Origin: Lamellibrachia satsuma
Lineage: Eukaryota; Annelida; Polychaeta; Sabellida; Siboglinidae
Length of the DNA stretch: 64,000 nt
Direction of reading: 5' to 3'
NCBI GenBank assembly: GCA_033239005.1
Contig: BSQZ01000011.1
Coordinates: forward strand, 1,598,501 to 1,662,500
Shown here: piece after piece, positions 26,326 to 39,788 of the stretch
How the letters are laid out: each line of letters begins with the position of its first letter
How positions within the stretch are numbered: the stretch's first letter is position 1
Program-made: the position numbers and the translations under genes
The notes under the pieces: model-generated
Databases searched by the model: none
What the model was told of the DNA's origin: nothing
Seen by the model: the letters and a program-made list of their open reading frames with translations, nothing else

Positions 26326-27329
26326 ATCAAAACACGACGATGCCTGTTTCGTAGTTACATGATGCAAAGGAAGCATGCCCTCCCCCCAGAGTTAACGTGT
26401 AGTGTTGGCGCAATCAGGTCTACATGGGGGTCTTACTTCAATCTCCGGGCCTGGACTACGTTTAAATTGTGTTCATTATATCATATGCGTTCGCATGAAT
26501 CTAGTGGGCCTATTTTATATATAGTGTCAATAGAAACAAGGTCGCCGACAGTATACCATATAACAATCACTATTATATCTCTCGCTATGACCATTGCTTC
26601 AACACCGGCATTAATAATAATAGCTGCATTGATTGAAGTACATCTTACTTGTTCCTATCAACTGTGCATGCAGTCTTTCAGCGACACGTGGTGTGACTTG
26701 TACCTGCAGTTGGTCTACCAGGTTGCTTGGGCCGTCACCCGTGATACACGTCACAGGAAAGTCACGGTTCCTTTACCAACTGAAATCGTGAACGTAAACT
26801 TGAACATCCTCGCGGCGAACGACGCTGTAGTACACTAGTAGGCCTACACACAGCGCTCTGCGTTGTTAATATGGTCGTGCATTGATTATTTATAGCTGTC
26901 ACGATGTGTCACGCCTGACCAGATTTAGACTGAAGTGGCTGTTGATTTTATCTGTCTAAAGGTCTGCCAAAACAGCCTGAAGGTGGTGCATGCACAGTGG
27001 ACTGGTAATGATAAATCGAGATATTAAATACTGCATAACGGCAAATAATCCATCGAATACAGAACTTAATATCACAAAATATGAATCACATAATCGTTCT
27101 CAAAATATCTCACAACCGTCCAACCTACTTTGCGGAGTGATACACTCGGTGTCAACGTGTCCTCTCGGGTCAACACGTATGTCAACTGCGGCAGTTGTCT
27201 TGTGATGTTTAACTTGATGCGTCGCTGCACTTTGTGTATTTGTGTCGTGACAGAACCTCCGGGGTTCAACAAATAGGTCGACATCCGATTTAAACGACAT
27301 GATTTTGGCTGTTATCATATGGTGTTGAC

Positions 27330-27795
27330 TAGGGGTATAACAATACATTGAATTAACGATGCATAGCAATAAGTGATGTGACGACGTAATACTATTGATA
27401 ATAAATTTAACTATTAATAGTTATCGTCGTTATTAGAATTAACAGTAATAGTAACAATAACCGGCAAAACAAACCTGCAGGGCTATTTGTGTCATTTTAA
27501 CAATATAAATAAATATTGTTTCACCTATATTGGAAAATTGTATTAATATATCGACCAAACAGCAATTAACAATGGCCAATTAGAGCTACGTCATTCACGG
27601 AGTCAGCATTTTTAATCAACTCTAAAGCCACGCGATGGCGCCACCCGTCAATTATGACTCGGGTCTGTTTTCCTGGCTACTCGCAATTTCGTGATACTAT
27701 CGCAATAATATCGCGATAGTTATGAAACTATCGCAGTTGTATTGCAATAGTTATACACATATCGTGATGCTATCGCAATAGTAAAGCTACCCCCT
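27330..27795. mobile_element. hAT-like MITE, unit B
   Basis: Same 466-bp element and same flanking 8-mers (27322-27329 and 27796-27803) as unit A. It was inherited by duplication, not independent insertion. Confidence 0.68.
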
Positions 27796-28242
27796 GTGTT
27801 TACGCCTAGTGTTGATGTTAAATCGCCGCCATAACTGCTGTAATTGCGCCGTCCCTGGGGTCAACACACATGCAAACCGCACGACATGTACAGGATTAAG
27901 TGGATTATTCTCTATGAAATAAACGACTCCGTTATCTACAATATACGAAGTTGTACAACATGAGATAGTTGTCTTAATTGTGAAAGATATCATGGTCTGA
28001 CGATTTGTTTGGCATGACCTAGCTTTTAGGAACTCATATTGCGATGGATTTTAAAAAATTGCTTAACAATCAAGTCTACCATTATGGTTTATAATTAAAT
28101 GTATAAAGTATGTTAGGTTTTATCGTAAAATCACGTCATACGGTATAAAGTATATCTGTTCTAGCATTTTAACCACCCCAGTGTGCTATAATGAACCATG
28201 ATGTGTTAACGATAAATATTGGAGTGAATGGTGGAGGGTAAA

Positions 28243-28470
28243 GTATGGAAGGAAGTTATGTAATAATCGACCGGTGATGTAATAAATCGACCAATAATGT
28301 AATAATCGATCGCTAATAGAATAAATCGATCGTTAATATAATAAATCGACCGGTAATGTAACAAGTCGATCGGTAATGTAATGATCGACCGGTAATGTAA
28401 TAAATTGACCGGTAATGTAATAATCGACCAGTCATGTATTAACTCGACCGGTAATGTAATAACAACGATG
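28243..28470. repeat. 19-20 bp minisatellite, unit B
   Basis: Same array as in unit A with the same unit order. Confidence 0.9.
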
Positions 28471-28483
28471 AATACTGAGTCCA

Positions 28484-29149
28484 TACTTTGGTCATTCCTT
28501 TGTTTTCCAGATACTCTGGCGTAGTGTAGTGAGAACCTTTTTCATTTCAGGGCAGCCGTGTTTAAGGAAATCTGCTGGTATGGTGTCGGCGCCAGGTTAT
28601 TTCCCTTTTAGTGTACGCAATGCCTCCTTTACTTCTTTCATCTCTTGCACATTGTCTGTTTCATCAACAATGCTAGTTTTCAGTATGTTGGTATCTGGTT
28701 TCAGTTCGCAGTTGTAGAGTTCTTGGCAATACTCAGTCCATCGTGTAAGAACGGTCACATTATCAGTTAACATGGAACCGTACATATCTTATATAACTGT
28801 AGTCTTGTGTATCAAAAAGCTTTCTTGCTGTTACTCTCTTTTATGTCTTTCTCAATGTTGTCACATTGCTCCGATATCCAATTCTCTTTTGCCTTTATCA
28901 TCTGCGTTCTGATGGTGCGATTGATAGTGCAGTATTGTTCCGCTGTTTCAGATGTGGAGTTATTTGTCTTCTTCATGTTTCTCCTTATATTGCAGAGATC
29001 AAGGATGTTGTTGGTAATCCACGGCTGGATCCTTTCCTCCGGGTGTTTCCTGTACAACTACCTTGATGTTGTCGGTGAAGATGTTTATGTCTTTTTCGAA
29101 AAGATATAGAGCTGTGAATTTGCCGCTTATTCTGGCCTCATAATTTTTA
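28484..29149 (-). pseudogene. LINE fragment, second family, end of unit B
   Basis: Counterpart of 12775-13440, with the same junction into FReD intron at 29149/29150. Confidence 0.72.
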
Positions 29150-29353
29150 CTCTTTAATTGAAAATCGCTATATCCACGAATTTTGAATTAATATATTATT
29201 GCATGTAAGTGCGTGTACGTATTTCGTTTTTCCATTTTGCAGTGTCCTTTCTTATTTTTATTGTTGGCACTCCAATAATGCTGTCTGTACTGCACAATTG
29301 TCTCCACAACCATCATTATCGCACGAAACCCCCTCAAACCCACTATATTCCAG

Positions 29354-29833
29354 GTAACGACGACCTTACCTCAAATGAACGCTATGAACTGAGAGTCGAC
29401 ATGGAAGATTACGAGGGAGAAAAACGATATGCGACGTATTCGCGCTTTGGTGTTGCTTCAGAAGACGACAACTATCGGTTGAAATTTGGGTCCTATTGCG
29501 GCACGGCAGGTAATCTTGTATTTGCCAATTTAAATATGCTTTCTAGACTGTCAGTGTATCCTTCACTTGTGTGGTGCATTTATGCTTGTTGTGTTCATTG
29601 CAGGGGACTCACTTGCCTTTGCTACGTGTCAGCCATTCACCACGAAGGACCGGGACAACGATAAACACGCAGACAATTGCGCCCAAATGTTCAAGGGAGC
29701 TTCATGTTATAATTCCAACTTGAACGGGCTGTATCTTGGCAGCCCTGAAGATCCGCAGCAACATGGCATCGATTGGGAAGGGTGGCGTAAATCTTATTCG
29801 CTCAAGAAGGCCGCTATGAAACTGAGACCGTGA
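29354..29833 (+). pseudogene. FReD copy C, two exons, in-frame deletions
   Basis: Exons 29354-29509 and 29604-29833 remain open. Nine bases are missing after the first acceptor, which restores the frame compared with B. Twelve bases are missing in the last exon, turning [10 protein letters not shown] into KGASCY. The lost WWY aromatic patch is nearly invariant in the family and lines the ligand region. There is no upstream exon. It could yield only a partial domain if spliced to another exon. Confidence 0.75.
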
Positions 29834-29937
29834 TGTCTTTGTGGAAATATAAACAAACCTTGTTTAACAAGAAGGATCACTTCCTACTGGAAACTGTCTA
29901 CTTGTTTTTTAAACGGAAGGTACAATGAAGAAAATAA

Positions 29938-29950
29938 ATGTGTGTGTGTG

Positions 29951-29982
<32 letters not shown>

Positions 29983-30035
29983 TGCATGCGTGCATGTGTG
30001 CATGCGTGCATGCGTGCATGCGTGCACACAAACGT
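29938..30035. repeat. (TG)n/(TGCG)n/(TGCA)n tract, unit C
   Basis: Low-complexity tract after FReD C. Confidence 0.9.
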
Positions 30036-30077
30036 GCGTAGATATTTGCATACAATGATAAGAAGGAGGTAAATTTT

Positions 30078-30123
30078 AAGGGAGCTTGGTGGTATAATTC
30101 ATGTTATAATTCCAACTTGAACG
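30078..30123 (+). pseudogene. FReD last-exon fragment fused to the minisatellite, unit C
   Basis: Same 45-bp fragment as in unit B. It still contains the gcttggtggtat stretch that the nearby unit C exon has lost. Confidence 0.8.
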
Positions 30124-30412
30124 TGTCGGTAGGACCCTCCCGTGTCGGTAGGACCAGCGAAACCCCTCCCGTATCGGTAGGACCAACGAAACCCCTCCTG
30201 TGTCGGTAGGACCAGCGAAACCCCTCCCTTGTCTGTAAGACGAACAAAACCCCTCCTGTGTCGGTAGGTCCAACGAAACCCCTCCCGTGTCGGTAGGACT
30301 AACGAAACCCCTCCCGTGTCAGTAGGACCAGCGAAACCCCTCCCGTGTCGGTAGGACCAACGAAACCCCTACCGTATCGGTAGGACCAGCGAAACCCCTC
30401 CCGTGTCGGTAG
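30123..30412 (+). repeat. 29-bp minisatellite, unit C (about 10 copies)
   Basis: Same unit order as B. Confidence 0.92.
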
Positions 30413-30529
30413 CTGTGCGCATATTTGAATGAACATCCTAATTATATTATACAAGAGAAACATTAACTTATTTATTTCCAAGATGTTGAAATAGTTATGG
30501 CTAGGGTAGATCAATCGAAATTATGGAAT

Positions 30530-30805
30530 TATCTACTCGAATATCTAAAACACGGGTGCATATTAAACTCCAAAATAACTTTCCAGAGGTCGTAGAAAGT
30601 CATGTTGCGAGAATAAATATGAGAAAGCAATCTGATATGCTGGAATAACACGACTGAGCAAGATTTCGAGAAGAGTAAAAAATCCGCAGATGGATAAGCA
30701 ATTAGCTTATCGATAATCTACAAATATATCACCCTAGACAGGAAGTTGGAAGTACAGAAAGACATTGCTTCAATAGTAACTAAGGATTAATGACAGTGCA
30801 GAGTA
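30530..30805 (+). pseudogene. Decayed unknown coding stretch, unit C
   Basis: Counterpart of 2090-2300, ending at the same in-frame stop after DMLE. Confidence 0.35.
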
Positions 30806-30850
30806 ATCTTGATTTCTAACAATAATTTGGACTACATCAATCATCACTTC

Positions 30851-33800
30851 CGCCATGGACGGTCCCAAGCCCGGCTGAGAAAGGAGGAGGGTTGGGCGTG
30901 GGGCTAGCACCCCCACCCTGTAAAGAAACCCAACGCTACAGAAACATTCACAACAAATAAAACTACGACGTCTGTCCTGGAAGAGGTAGGGCCTGGTTTA
31001 TCAGGGCGCATGAAGTGTTGCGGTCAAAGCCGAAAGGAAGCCACAATGCCGACTACTTTTCTTTCGACCAGGAAAAATTTAAACATCGGCACATGGAATG
31101 TGCGAACAATGTACGAGGCGGGGAAAACTGCCCAAGTGGCAGCAGAAATGCGGAGATTCAACCTCGCTCTACTCGGGCTCTGCGAAACCCGATGGACCCA
31201 GTCAGGACGACTGCGACTAACAACAGGAGAGCTTATGCTATACTCCGGACACGAGGAAGATGATGCCCCTCACTCAGAGGGGGTTGCCCTCTTATTGGGG
31301 AAGGAGGCACAGAGAGCACTTATTGGCTGGGAAGCCAGAGGACCGAGGTGCTTAACAGCATCCTTTAGAACAAAGAACAAAAGGATTAAAATGAACATAG
31401 TGCAGTGCTACGCCCCAACCAACGACAAGACTGACGAAACCAAAGATGAATTCTACAACCAACTCCTTGATATCACGAGCAATTTAGGGGATAAAAACAT
31501 CAACCTGATTATGGGAGATTTCAATGCAAAGATTGGATCGGACAACCAAGGATATGAAAATGTGATGGGAGTTCATGGGCTGGATGTGATGAATGACAAT
31601 GGGGAGCGGATTGTGAATGCCTGTGCAATAAACAACATTGTGATTGGGGTATTCAGACACAAAAGAATACATAAGGCGACATGGGTATCTCCTGACCAAG
31701 TCACTGAAAATCAGATAGACCACATCGGCATAAACAAAATGTTTAGAAGATCACTACAAGACGTGCGTGTGAAGAGAGGTGCTGACGTTGCGTCTGATCA
31801 CCACCTAGTAACAGCCAGGCTAAAACTCAAGCTAAGAAGAAATGGAGTAGAACATGAAAGACAAAAGGCAAGATATAATGTGGATTTCCTGAAGGACCCA
31901 AGCACAGCAAAAGAATGTAAAGTTGCATTAGCTAATAGATTCAAAGTCCTGCAAGAACTGTATGATGAAGATGAGGGAGTAGACATCAACAGCCAATGGA
32001 GTCACATCAAAGATGCAGTAAACACCACATGCGAAGAGGTAATTGGAAGAAGGAAACCCCAACAGAAAGACTGGATTTCAGTAGAAACAATGAGGAAAAT
32101 ACAGACCAGAAGAGACAAGAAGGAAGCCGTCAACAGCAGCCGCACAAGGGCGGCAAAGGTAACAGCTCAGAAAGAGCACACTGCAGCAAATAGAGAGGTG
32201 AAGAAAAGTGTCAAAACAGACAAAAGGAACTTCGTGGAAGGACTTGCACAAGAAGCAGAAAAGGCAGCAGCTAGCAGGAACATGAAGCAACTTTACGATA
32301 CAACAAGGAAGTTAGCTGGAAAGTTTAAGAAATCAGAGCGGCCAATCAGAGACAAAAATGGGATCGTCCTGATGGGGGCAGACAAACAGCTTAACAGATG
32401 GGCAGAGCATTTTGAAGAGCTGCTCAACAGACCAGCACCACAGAATCAACCAGACATCCAACCAGCTGAGACAGATCTCCCAATAGACTGTAATAAACCC
32501 ACTAGAGAAGAGATAAAAAAGGCAATCGCACATATGAAAAATGGGAAAGTAGCAGGCCCTGATGGTATCCCCGCAGAAGCACTAAAGGCAGATGTAAATA
32601 CTTCAGTAGAAATGCTGTACAGTCTTTTTGAGGAGATCTGGGAAAAAGAAGAAATTCCAGCAGAATGGAAGGAAGGTTACCTTATCAAGATTCCCAAGAA
32701 AGGAGACCTGAGCCGCTGTGATAACTACAGAGGAATCACGTTGTTGTCAGTACCTGGGAAGATTCTAAACAGAATAATCCTAGAGAGAATGAAAGGCAAA
32801 GTGGACCAAACTCTGCGTGAACAGCAAGCAGGCTTCAGGCAGGACAGATCGTGTACTGACCAGATTGCAACACTGCGAATCATAGTGGAACAATCCATCG
32901 AATGGAACTCATCCCTATACATCAACTTTGTTGATTACGAGAAAGCCTTTGACAGTGTGGACAGGGAGACACTCTGGAAAGTGCTAAGACACTATGGGGT
33001 GCCCAAGAAACTAGTAAACATGATCAAAAACTCCTATGAAGGAATGTCATGCAGAGTCATTCATGAAGGTCAACTTACAAAGAACTTTGAGGTTAGGACG
33101 GGGGTGAGACAGGGATGCTTACTGTCACCATTCCTCTTCATTCTAGTCATAGACTGGGTCATGAAAACAGCAACCAAGGAGAAACGAAATGGAATCCAGT
33201 GGACGATGCTGACCCAACTTGATGACCTAGACTTTGCGGATGACCTTGCACTCCTGTCTCACAGCCATAGGCAGATGCAAGACAAAACAACAGAACTGGC
33301 ATTGATTTCAGGGCGGGTTGGGTTGAAAATCAACAAAAGGAAAACAAAGATCCTGAGAACAAATGCTACTTGCGAAACACCAATCATGCTTGAGGGAGAG
33401 ACACTGGACGAGGTCAAAGACTTCAGATATCTAGGCAGCATAGTGGATACGCATGGAGGGACAGAGGCTGACGTAAAGAAAAGGATCAGCAAAGCAAGGG
33501 TAGCTTTCCACCTGTTGAGAAAGGTGTGGAAGTCAAAAGGAATTGGAGAAACCACAAAAATACGCTTGTTTAACACAAATGTAAAGTCCGTGTTGCTGTA
33601 CGGAGCAGAAATATGGCGAATAAACAAGACCACACTGATAAGGATCCAGACATTTGTCAACCATTGCCTGAGAAGAATTCTCCGAATACACTGGATGGAC
33701 ATGAGCAACAAAGACCTCTGGGATAGAACACACCAAGCCCAAATAGAGATAGAGATCCTTAAGAGGAGATGGGGATGGCTTGGCCACACCTTGGGAAAGC

Positions 33801-34030
33801 CAACCACAAACATAACGAGACAGGTCCTGACATGGAACCCCAAAGGCAAGAGAAAGAGGGGGAAACCAAAAAACACCTGGCGGCGTGACCTCGAGGCAGA
33901 CATCAAGCAAACAGGGAAGGGCTGGCAACAACTGGAGAGGATTGCCCAAGACAGGAGGCGCTGGAAAAATGTGGTGGATGGCCTATGCTCCAGGAGGAGT
34001 TAAGGGCCTAAGACAAGAAGAAGAAGAAGA
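30851..34030 (+). mobile_element. Full-length APE-type LINE in unit C
   Basis: Same element and same 13-bp target duplications (30838-30850 and 34031-34043) as unit B, hence one insertion later duplicated. It ends in the same aag microsatellite. Confidence 0.9.
31010..34003 (+). CDS. LINE endonuclease-reverse transcriptase, unit C, intact 997 codons
   Basis: Drives target-primed reverse transcription. Endonuclease residues are all present: Asn30 (GTWNVRT), Glu59 (LCETRW), Tyr134 (QCYAPTN), Asp170/Asn172 (MGDFNAKIG), Asp237 (IDHIG) and Asp263-His264 (SDHH). The reverse transcriptase spans about 530-800, with [40 protein letters not shown] and FADD at 742-745. The C-terminal tail has [27 protein letters not shown] and a final [18 protein letters not shown], typical of these elements. 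Compared with unit B it has 6-bp and 3-bp in-frame losses but no frameshift. The start is the first Met after the 159-bp leader; Met13 is an alternative. Confidence 0.92.
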   Translation: MKCCGQSRKEATMPTTFLSTRKNLNIGTWNVRTMYEAGKTAQVAAEMRRFNLALLGLCETRWTQSGRLRLTTGELMLYSGHEEDDAPHSEGVALLLGKEAQRALIGWEARGPRCLTASFRTKNKRIKMNIVQCYAPTNDKTDETKDEFYNQLLDITSNLGDKNINLIMGDFNAKIGSDNQGYENVMGVHGLDVMNDNGERIVNACAINNIVIGVFRHKRIHKATWVSPDQVTENQIDHIGINKMFRRSLQDVRVKRGADVASDHHLVTARLKLKLRRNGVEHERQKARYNVDFLKDPSTAKECKVALANRFKVLQELYDEDEGVDINSQWSHIKDAVNTTCEEVIGRRKPQQKDWISVETMRKIQTRRDKKEAVNSSRTRAAKVTAQKEHTAANREVKKSVKTDKRNFVEGLAQEAEKAAASRNMKQLYDTTRKLAGKFKKSERPIRDKNGIVLMGADKQLNRWAEHFEELLNRPAPQNQPDIQPAETDLPIDCNKPTREEIKKAIAHMKNGKVAGPDGIPAEALKADVNTSVEMLYSLFEEIWEKEEIPAEWKEGYLIKIPKKGDLSRCDNYRGITLLSVPGKILNRIILERMKGKVDQTLREQQAGFRQDRSCTDQIATLRIIVEQSIEWNSSLYINFVDYEKAFDSVDRETLWKVLRHYGVPKKLVNMIKNSYEGMSCRVIHEGQLTKNFEVRTGVRQGCLLSPFLFILVIDWVMKTATKEKRNGIQWTMLTQLDDLDFADDLALLSHSHRQMQDKTTELALISGRVGLKINKRKTKILRTNATCETPIMLEGETLDEVKDFRYLGSIVDTHGGTEADVKKRISKARVAFHLLRKVWKSKGIGETTKIRLFNTNVKSVLLYGAEIWRINKTTLIRIQTFVNHCLRRILRIHWMDMSNKDLWDRTHQAQIEIEILKRRWGWLGHTLGKPTTNITRQVLTWNPKGKRKRGKPKNTWRRDLEADIKQTGKGWQQLERIAQDRRRWKNVVDGLCSRRS

Positions 34031-34043
34031 CAATCATCACTTC

Positions 34044-34695
34044 GGCTGGAAAACAAATTTAGCTTCAGGTAGCTCAGCAGTAGCGTGGTTCGTGTTGTGA
34101 TTAACTAACAGTGCATTGCTACTGAGAGTTATGCTTCAAAACAAGTCGCCTATTGTGCCAAAAGAATATGTGCCGGATCCCTTTCATGTTAAGCCCTTTA
34201 GTGATAATACGAGGAAGCAGGATCTCAAGTTTCACATGTTCGCTGACGACACATAGCTGTATCACATTTAGACTGGACACCGCAGACCATTAATTCAAGT
34301 AAATGGAAATGTATGCCGTTACTGTCACAAAATCTGACTGATGATTTGACAACACAACTAATAAATTTCCATGCATTCAAGAAATTCAAATCCGTACCAA
34401 CGTTGTACTGCCTTGAACAACTATCTTTTCATTATTACTTTTATGTAATGTAACTTTTGCGACGAACCTTAAATTGCTCATACGTTCTTGTCAAAATAAC
34501 AAGTGATTTATGCGTACGCGCCACCTTTTACGGTTTACCCGTAACTCTTTTGAATGAACTCTCAATTGCAATGATGGTATGAATAATTAAGCCTACCCGA
34601 GATACCACCGAGCAACTGTGACAGTTACGTGAAGGTATGTAACCACGCTTCCGAAGCTGGAATACAGTATCTATCAAACGTTCGTCCGGCTCGAT
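34044..34695. other. Unit C stretch after the LINE
   Basis: Same as 18362-18950: the end of the unknown decayed coding stretch and AT-rich sequence. Confidence 0.45.
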
Positions 34696-35131
34696 TTATC
34701 CCACGTTGTACGGCTGAACGGCGACTGGCCGACGACAGAAGATCCGGGCGACGTCGCGTCGAAAGTGGGCGTTGAAGACGGCGTAGATCCAGACGTTGAC
34801 GACGCTGCTCGCGTACCACAGTTTGTGTGCAACGCTTTGCACCAAGATGAAGACCACCTTGTTGTGGGCGTCGCTTCCGTGGGCGGCCAGGTGACCCTGT
34901 GGTGACAACGAGCGAAGTCAAGTCTATTAACATATAATGGATTTGATTCGCTCGTTCACACCGCAGAGTCACCTGGCCGGAGGCGACGCCCACAAAAAGG
35001 CGGTCTTCATCCTGGTGCAAAACGTTGCATACAAACTGTGCTACATCGCCTTCAACAACTACTTGTGACACGACGCCGTCCGGGTCTTCTGTCATCGGCC
35101 AGTCGCCGTTCAGCCTTACTACGTGGGATAA
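34696..35131. repeat. Palindromic receptor last exon, unit C
   Basis: The minus-strand arm (34696-34896, acceptor accacag) is an open helix-7 exon. The plus-strand arm (34967-35131) has the deleted helix-7 core and TGA. Same organisation as A and B. Confidence 0.82.
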
Positions 35132-35416
35132 ATCGAACTAACTTGATGAAGCCAGAAGAATGGTGTGTCGCTGACATAGAGCACCTAGCCCAGCTGTGGC
35201 CACGTATGCACTAACTCACCCAACAAGGATATCGCAATCACAACGTACACACAACTCATAGATATAGCGTTATTCCCAATATATGTTTACAGTTGTTTAA
35301 CAAAATAGGAAAATTATGAAGGCATTTGAACTGTAATCACAATATATTGAGAATAATTACCTTATACCCAACGTGTCACAAAAAAGAGGTGCTTTAATTA
35401 ACAGAACAGGGCAAAC

Positions 35417-35774
35417 ATGAAGCTGAGCAGATTTTGTAAACGTGACAACACTATGTTGTGGACATTTTGTTTGCCACCCAGGTCAGCTCTCTTGCAAGCT
35501 ACTGGTGTTGGACAGACGATGTCAAAGAAAACGACTTCGTGGACGACCCGTGAGACAGCGGAAGGACACCATCAAAGGTGCTGTGTTGGACAGAGGATGT
35601 CAAGGACGTCACCGAAGAGAGGAGAAGGACAGTATCAAAGGTGAACCCATCCAATGGACTGTGAACCTTATTACGAGGAATTTGCGACCCAACCAACTCC
35701 ACACCCTATCTCACCATGTGGCTTGTGGAATAAGTCATCTCATACATGCAACAACAGCGGGTTATTTCGGCTAG
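35417..35774 (+). pseudogene. Possible LINE ORF2 tail, unit C
   Basis: Counterpart of 4319-4676. Confidence 0.3.
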
Positions 35775-35932
35775 CCTTTGTTGATACACGGTTATGACGA
35801 GAACAGCCAAACATTGTGCAACACGTACTATGCGTAGTTACAAGTGGAGATCGGATGTAGAAGAACGTTTTATTTCAAGATCACAATGTCAACGTCAATG
35901 CCTCAATGGATCATCACATAATACACCCTTAC

Positions 35933-36152
<220 letters not shown>

Positions 36153-36719
36153 GCTGTACGAGGAGAAACGAAAACTAACGTGAGAGACAATTACCAGAAT
36201 GTAATGACGATTGCATGCGCAACGTAGCATCTTTGTAAGTCAGATGTGCTATCGGCCCCAAGTAATCATACATAGAGGCAATTACATATCTGACTCTAAT
36301 GCCTTGTGATTTTCTGGAGGAAAATTAATTTTGTAACAGATCGTGTCCATACAAATGATGAAGTGAAAAAAACAAGTCGTAAATCAAACAAACTTCCAAA
36401 AGTCTCACCACTAAATGTACATGAAAATACATCTGGTTCAGAGGTTCTTACCCACACAAAAAAAGCTGCCGATGGCAGAGGAAACGTTGAGTAAGTATTC
36501 AAAATAGTTGTGATTGAAGAAAACCGTAATTCTTACATTGGACTCCGCTTAACAGTCAGCCGGCTTGTAGAACAAACATATTGGCTCAGACAGAATCAGT
36601 CCCTATTCACGCTTTATTAAAATGGGCCGCTTCTGTGAATCGGCCGCTTATTGGAAACAAATTACTTTGGCCTGAAGAGGTTTTATAAGAGCAGTCCTCT
36701 GTATTAATTTGAGCAGAAT

Positions 36720-37718
36720 CTATACCCAGTATCTGACGACGGCGTAGAGGCTCCAGGCGCTAGTGAAGGCCGAGACTGCAGCCGTCGCCAACAACGTGTT
36801 GACACTGACAGGCTGCAGGAGCACCCCGGCCAACGCCATGGAAGCTGCGATAGTAAACCACGTGAGAACAGCCACAGTCAAAACGACGACGAAACGTTTC
36901 CACCGACAGTCGCTCACTTCGGCCGACACATGGTCAACCATCACAGGTTGTTTGATGAGAGTCGTCGTGTCGCACCACGTGTCACCCTGCTGCCGTTCGC
37001 AGTCGATGACTGGACGAGAGGCTCTAGAGATTACCACGACGCCCATAGCGACGTTGACGACGACGGGAACGATAAGCAGGTAGACGCCGCGTGATGTTGA
37101 CGCTACGGCGACGAAACACAAATGCAGATCGATGGACGGCGCCATCTTCCTCAGAAGAACAGAGGCAATAACACAGACGACATCGGCAACTGCGACATCT
37201 CTGCACAGCTTCGTGGCGCGCCAGCGATGTTGACGAAACAGCTCAAACTCCTGATCGAACGACAAGAGTGTGTTCACGTGACGGGTGATTACAATAACGC
37301 CGCTCCCGACAAGACACGCTCCGAACAACAGGAAATTGTCGATGTGGAAGCGTGCGCACTGTAGCGTTAAAGTGATGTCAATTCCGGCGTGGAACGACAA
37401 CCACGGCTGCAGAACGACCGAGGCAAGGACCACACACAGAGACAATTCGACGACACTCGAGTAGCGAAGGATGAGGCGGAACGTCTCCCAGCGGATGAGA
37501 AAACGACAGCGGGTCGTCAGCCAGATGATGTAGGCATTGGCGAAGAAGCCTATCGGTAGCAATATGCCCATCAGTGCCGAAAACGTTGGTATGCTCCGAA
37601 GCAACATCTCGCCATCTGCACTGACGTTAGTTATCATCTCTTCGTAGTTGTTTCGCCAATCTAACATCATTTTGTTATTGGGAATTGTCTTGTCTAAAAG
37701 AGAAATAGAGCAACACAT
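36720..37718 (-). CDS. Seven-transmembrane receptor, unit C
   Basis: Intact 332-codon copy, nearly identical to unit B (Gly to Ser before the terminal AWSLYAVV). It has the same helix layout, Asn in helix 1, TRH motif, helix-5 Pro, missing NPxxY and absent tail. Confidence 0.72.
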   Translation of the reverse strand: MCCSISLLDKTIPNNKMMLDWRNNYEEMITNVSADGEMLLRSIPTFSALMGILLPIGFFANAYIIWLTTRCRFLIRWETFRLILRYSSVVELSLCVVLASVVLQPWLSFHAGIDITLTLQCARFHIDNFLLFGACLVGSGVIVITRHVNTLLSFDQEFELFRQHRWRATKLCRDVAVADVVCVIASVLLRKMAPSIDLHLCFVAVASTSRGVYLLIVPVVVNVAMGVVVISRASRPVIDCERQQGDTWCDTTTLIKQPVMVDHVSAEVSDCRWKRFVVVLTVAVLTWFTIAASMALAGVLLQPVSVNTLLATAAVSAFTSAWSLYAVVRYWV

Positions 37719-39332
37719 TATTTATACGTATATAAATGAATATAATAATATATTGTACGGCGTGGGAAACTCTTGAATAGTGAATGGACTGTTGAAATTG
37801 GTGGTGAGAAAGGTGAGTGGAAGCATAGGGTCTACTCATGTTTATTTGAGCCCCCAAGTAAATTATTGGAGGTTAGAACCCTTAAAACGATCAAGGCAAC
37901 AACCAAGTGGTAATTGTCAAACGATAGGTTTTCGATCGGATCATATTCACCAAGTTCATAAATCCGATAGAGCATGTTGAGATTAGTTGTGTCAGTAATC
38001 CGCCTTAGCTGGATCATGTTCCACCGAGGGGCGCCACTGTCTTGTTGAATGCGCGCTCTGGGACCGGTGTAGCAAGTTCAAAACCCCTCGAAAACACTAC
38101 AGTAATGTGTGTAACGTACGTTCAAAACGCTATATATGCAGTAACCATGTTCAGCACACTACCGCTACATTTAAAACTCTCAGCTGTATGAAGTTGAAAG
38201 TACTCAGATCCAACATTAATATATTAGTCGTCATTTATCGTGTATTAACTATAGATGTATCGCTCAAAGCAATATAAAAAAAAATCTTGGGAAAGTGGTA
38301 TACGCCAGGTTTGTGGCTGAATGTAATCGGAGTGTAAAAGTAATAATGTACGTTGAAAATACTCCATCTGTCTTAAACATACATTGAAAATGCCACTTAT
38401 TTTGCTTTGGATGGCAATCTAATTGTTCAATCGTGTTATATCTTGTTAAATCGTGTAAAATGTAGAAAATAACTTACCTCGAATAACAAATATATTTAAA
38501 TATGTAAACACAACGATTTAGCTTCCTCGATATTGAAGATAAATAGTTGTGCCTGCGTGTCGAAATAATATATGAATTATTCGCGGTGAAGGCTTATTTA
38601 AATTATCGACTTGGGATAAGCCGATACAGTGAATCAATCATCGTCAAGTGTACGATAGGCGCAGTCAGCTACAAAAGAAATGCAATTAGTAGTAGATTTG
38701 GGGTATCAAGGATATTTATATATAGTCGAAAAGACACACTACTTCATGCAAGTATTGTTCGGCGTAACTGAGCCCTTTTGGATTTACGCCAACACATATT
38801 TAGCGTTGTTTGAAAAAACTTCCTGATGAGTATTTTGTTGATTTTTTAATATGTGACTATTATCGGTACTGTTTTTGTAATCGCTGGATTCCGACCTGTT
38901 TTGTTTCTAGATATTATTTGTCATAGATACTTGTTAAAATCTACACGTCTAACGGCAGTTCAAACAAATGGGAAAGTAAGACAGCGCATAGTATCGCCAG
39001 TAATGTAACCATACTGGTTTTAAAATGACACTATAATACAAAAAGGAAATAAAAACAACGATTGTTTGAAACCGTATTATATGGCATGTTGTAGTACATT
39101 TCCATTTCCACAACACAACAAATCATTAGAATTCAATTAATTAATAATTCCAAATGATACTCTGTTCAACCGGCCTGCATCGATTATGCATATTTTTCCC
39201 GAGATTATCATCAAGCTTCGACATGACGTCACTGATGACAAGGAAGTGATACGAAACTGGGACGTTCCATTCATTCACCGTACGGTTGACAGCGATAGCT
39301 TTTGTTTAGGAGCGAACGTCAGAATAGTTCAC

Positions 39333-39575
39333 TGTGCGGCATTCGACTGCAGTGCAACCGCTAGTAAGACTGGAGTAACATGTAGTTGGTTTACGTTCTC
39401 TACTGAGGCAACTTTGTTCTAAAAAAACAAACTTCAAGTCGACGAAGCACAGCCGCCTTTGCTCGCTTCGAGAACTTGTTTCGACTGCGATCCGGAACAG
39501 AGAAGATGGAGCCCTGGGTTATCCTTATGCTAAATTCTCTTTGAAAGAGAATGTTGTGCCAAAAAAAATTTCTCA
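39333..39575 (+). pseudogene. THAP-type zinc finger remnant, unit C
   Basis: Reads CAAFDCSATASKTGVTCSWF, then FSTEATLF and a stop. The FP of the domain has become FS here. KHSRLCS and KFSLKENVVPK pieces follow in other frames. Confidence 0.6.
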
Positions 39576-39772
39576 GTAGTAGAAGCTATGCTGATGAAAT
39601 CAATCCGTAGAAAACAGGCAACGTCACGAGCGTCGATGACCACGGTCCACCTCGGGTCATGTTCCACGGAGGGGCGCCACTGTCTTGTTGAACGCGATAT
39701 CTAAGGCCGGTGTAATAAGTTCAAAACCCTTCAAAAACGCTACAGCAGTGTATGTAACTTACGTTCAACGCA

Positions 39773-39788
39773 CTATATATATATATAC
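39773..39788. repeat. Contracted (AT)n tract, unit C
   Basis: Only about 14-16 bp of AT, against about 140 bp in A and 165 bp in B at the same place. Confidence 0.9.
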
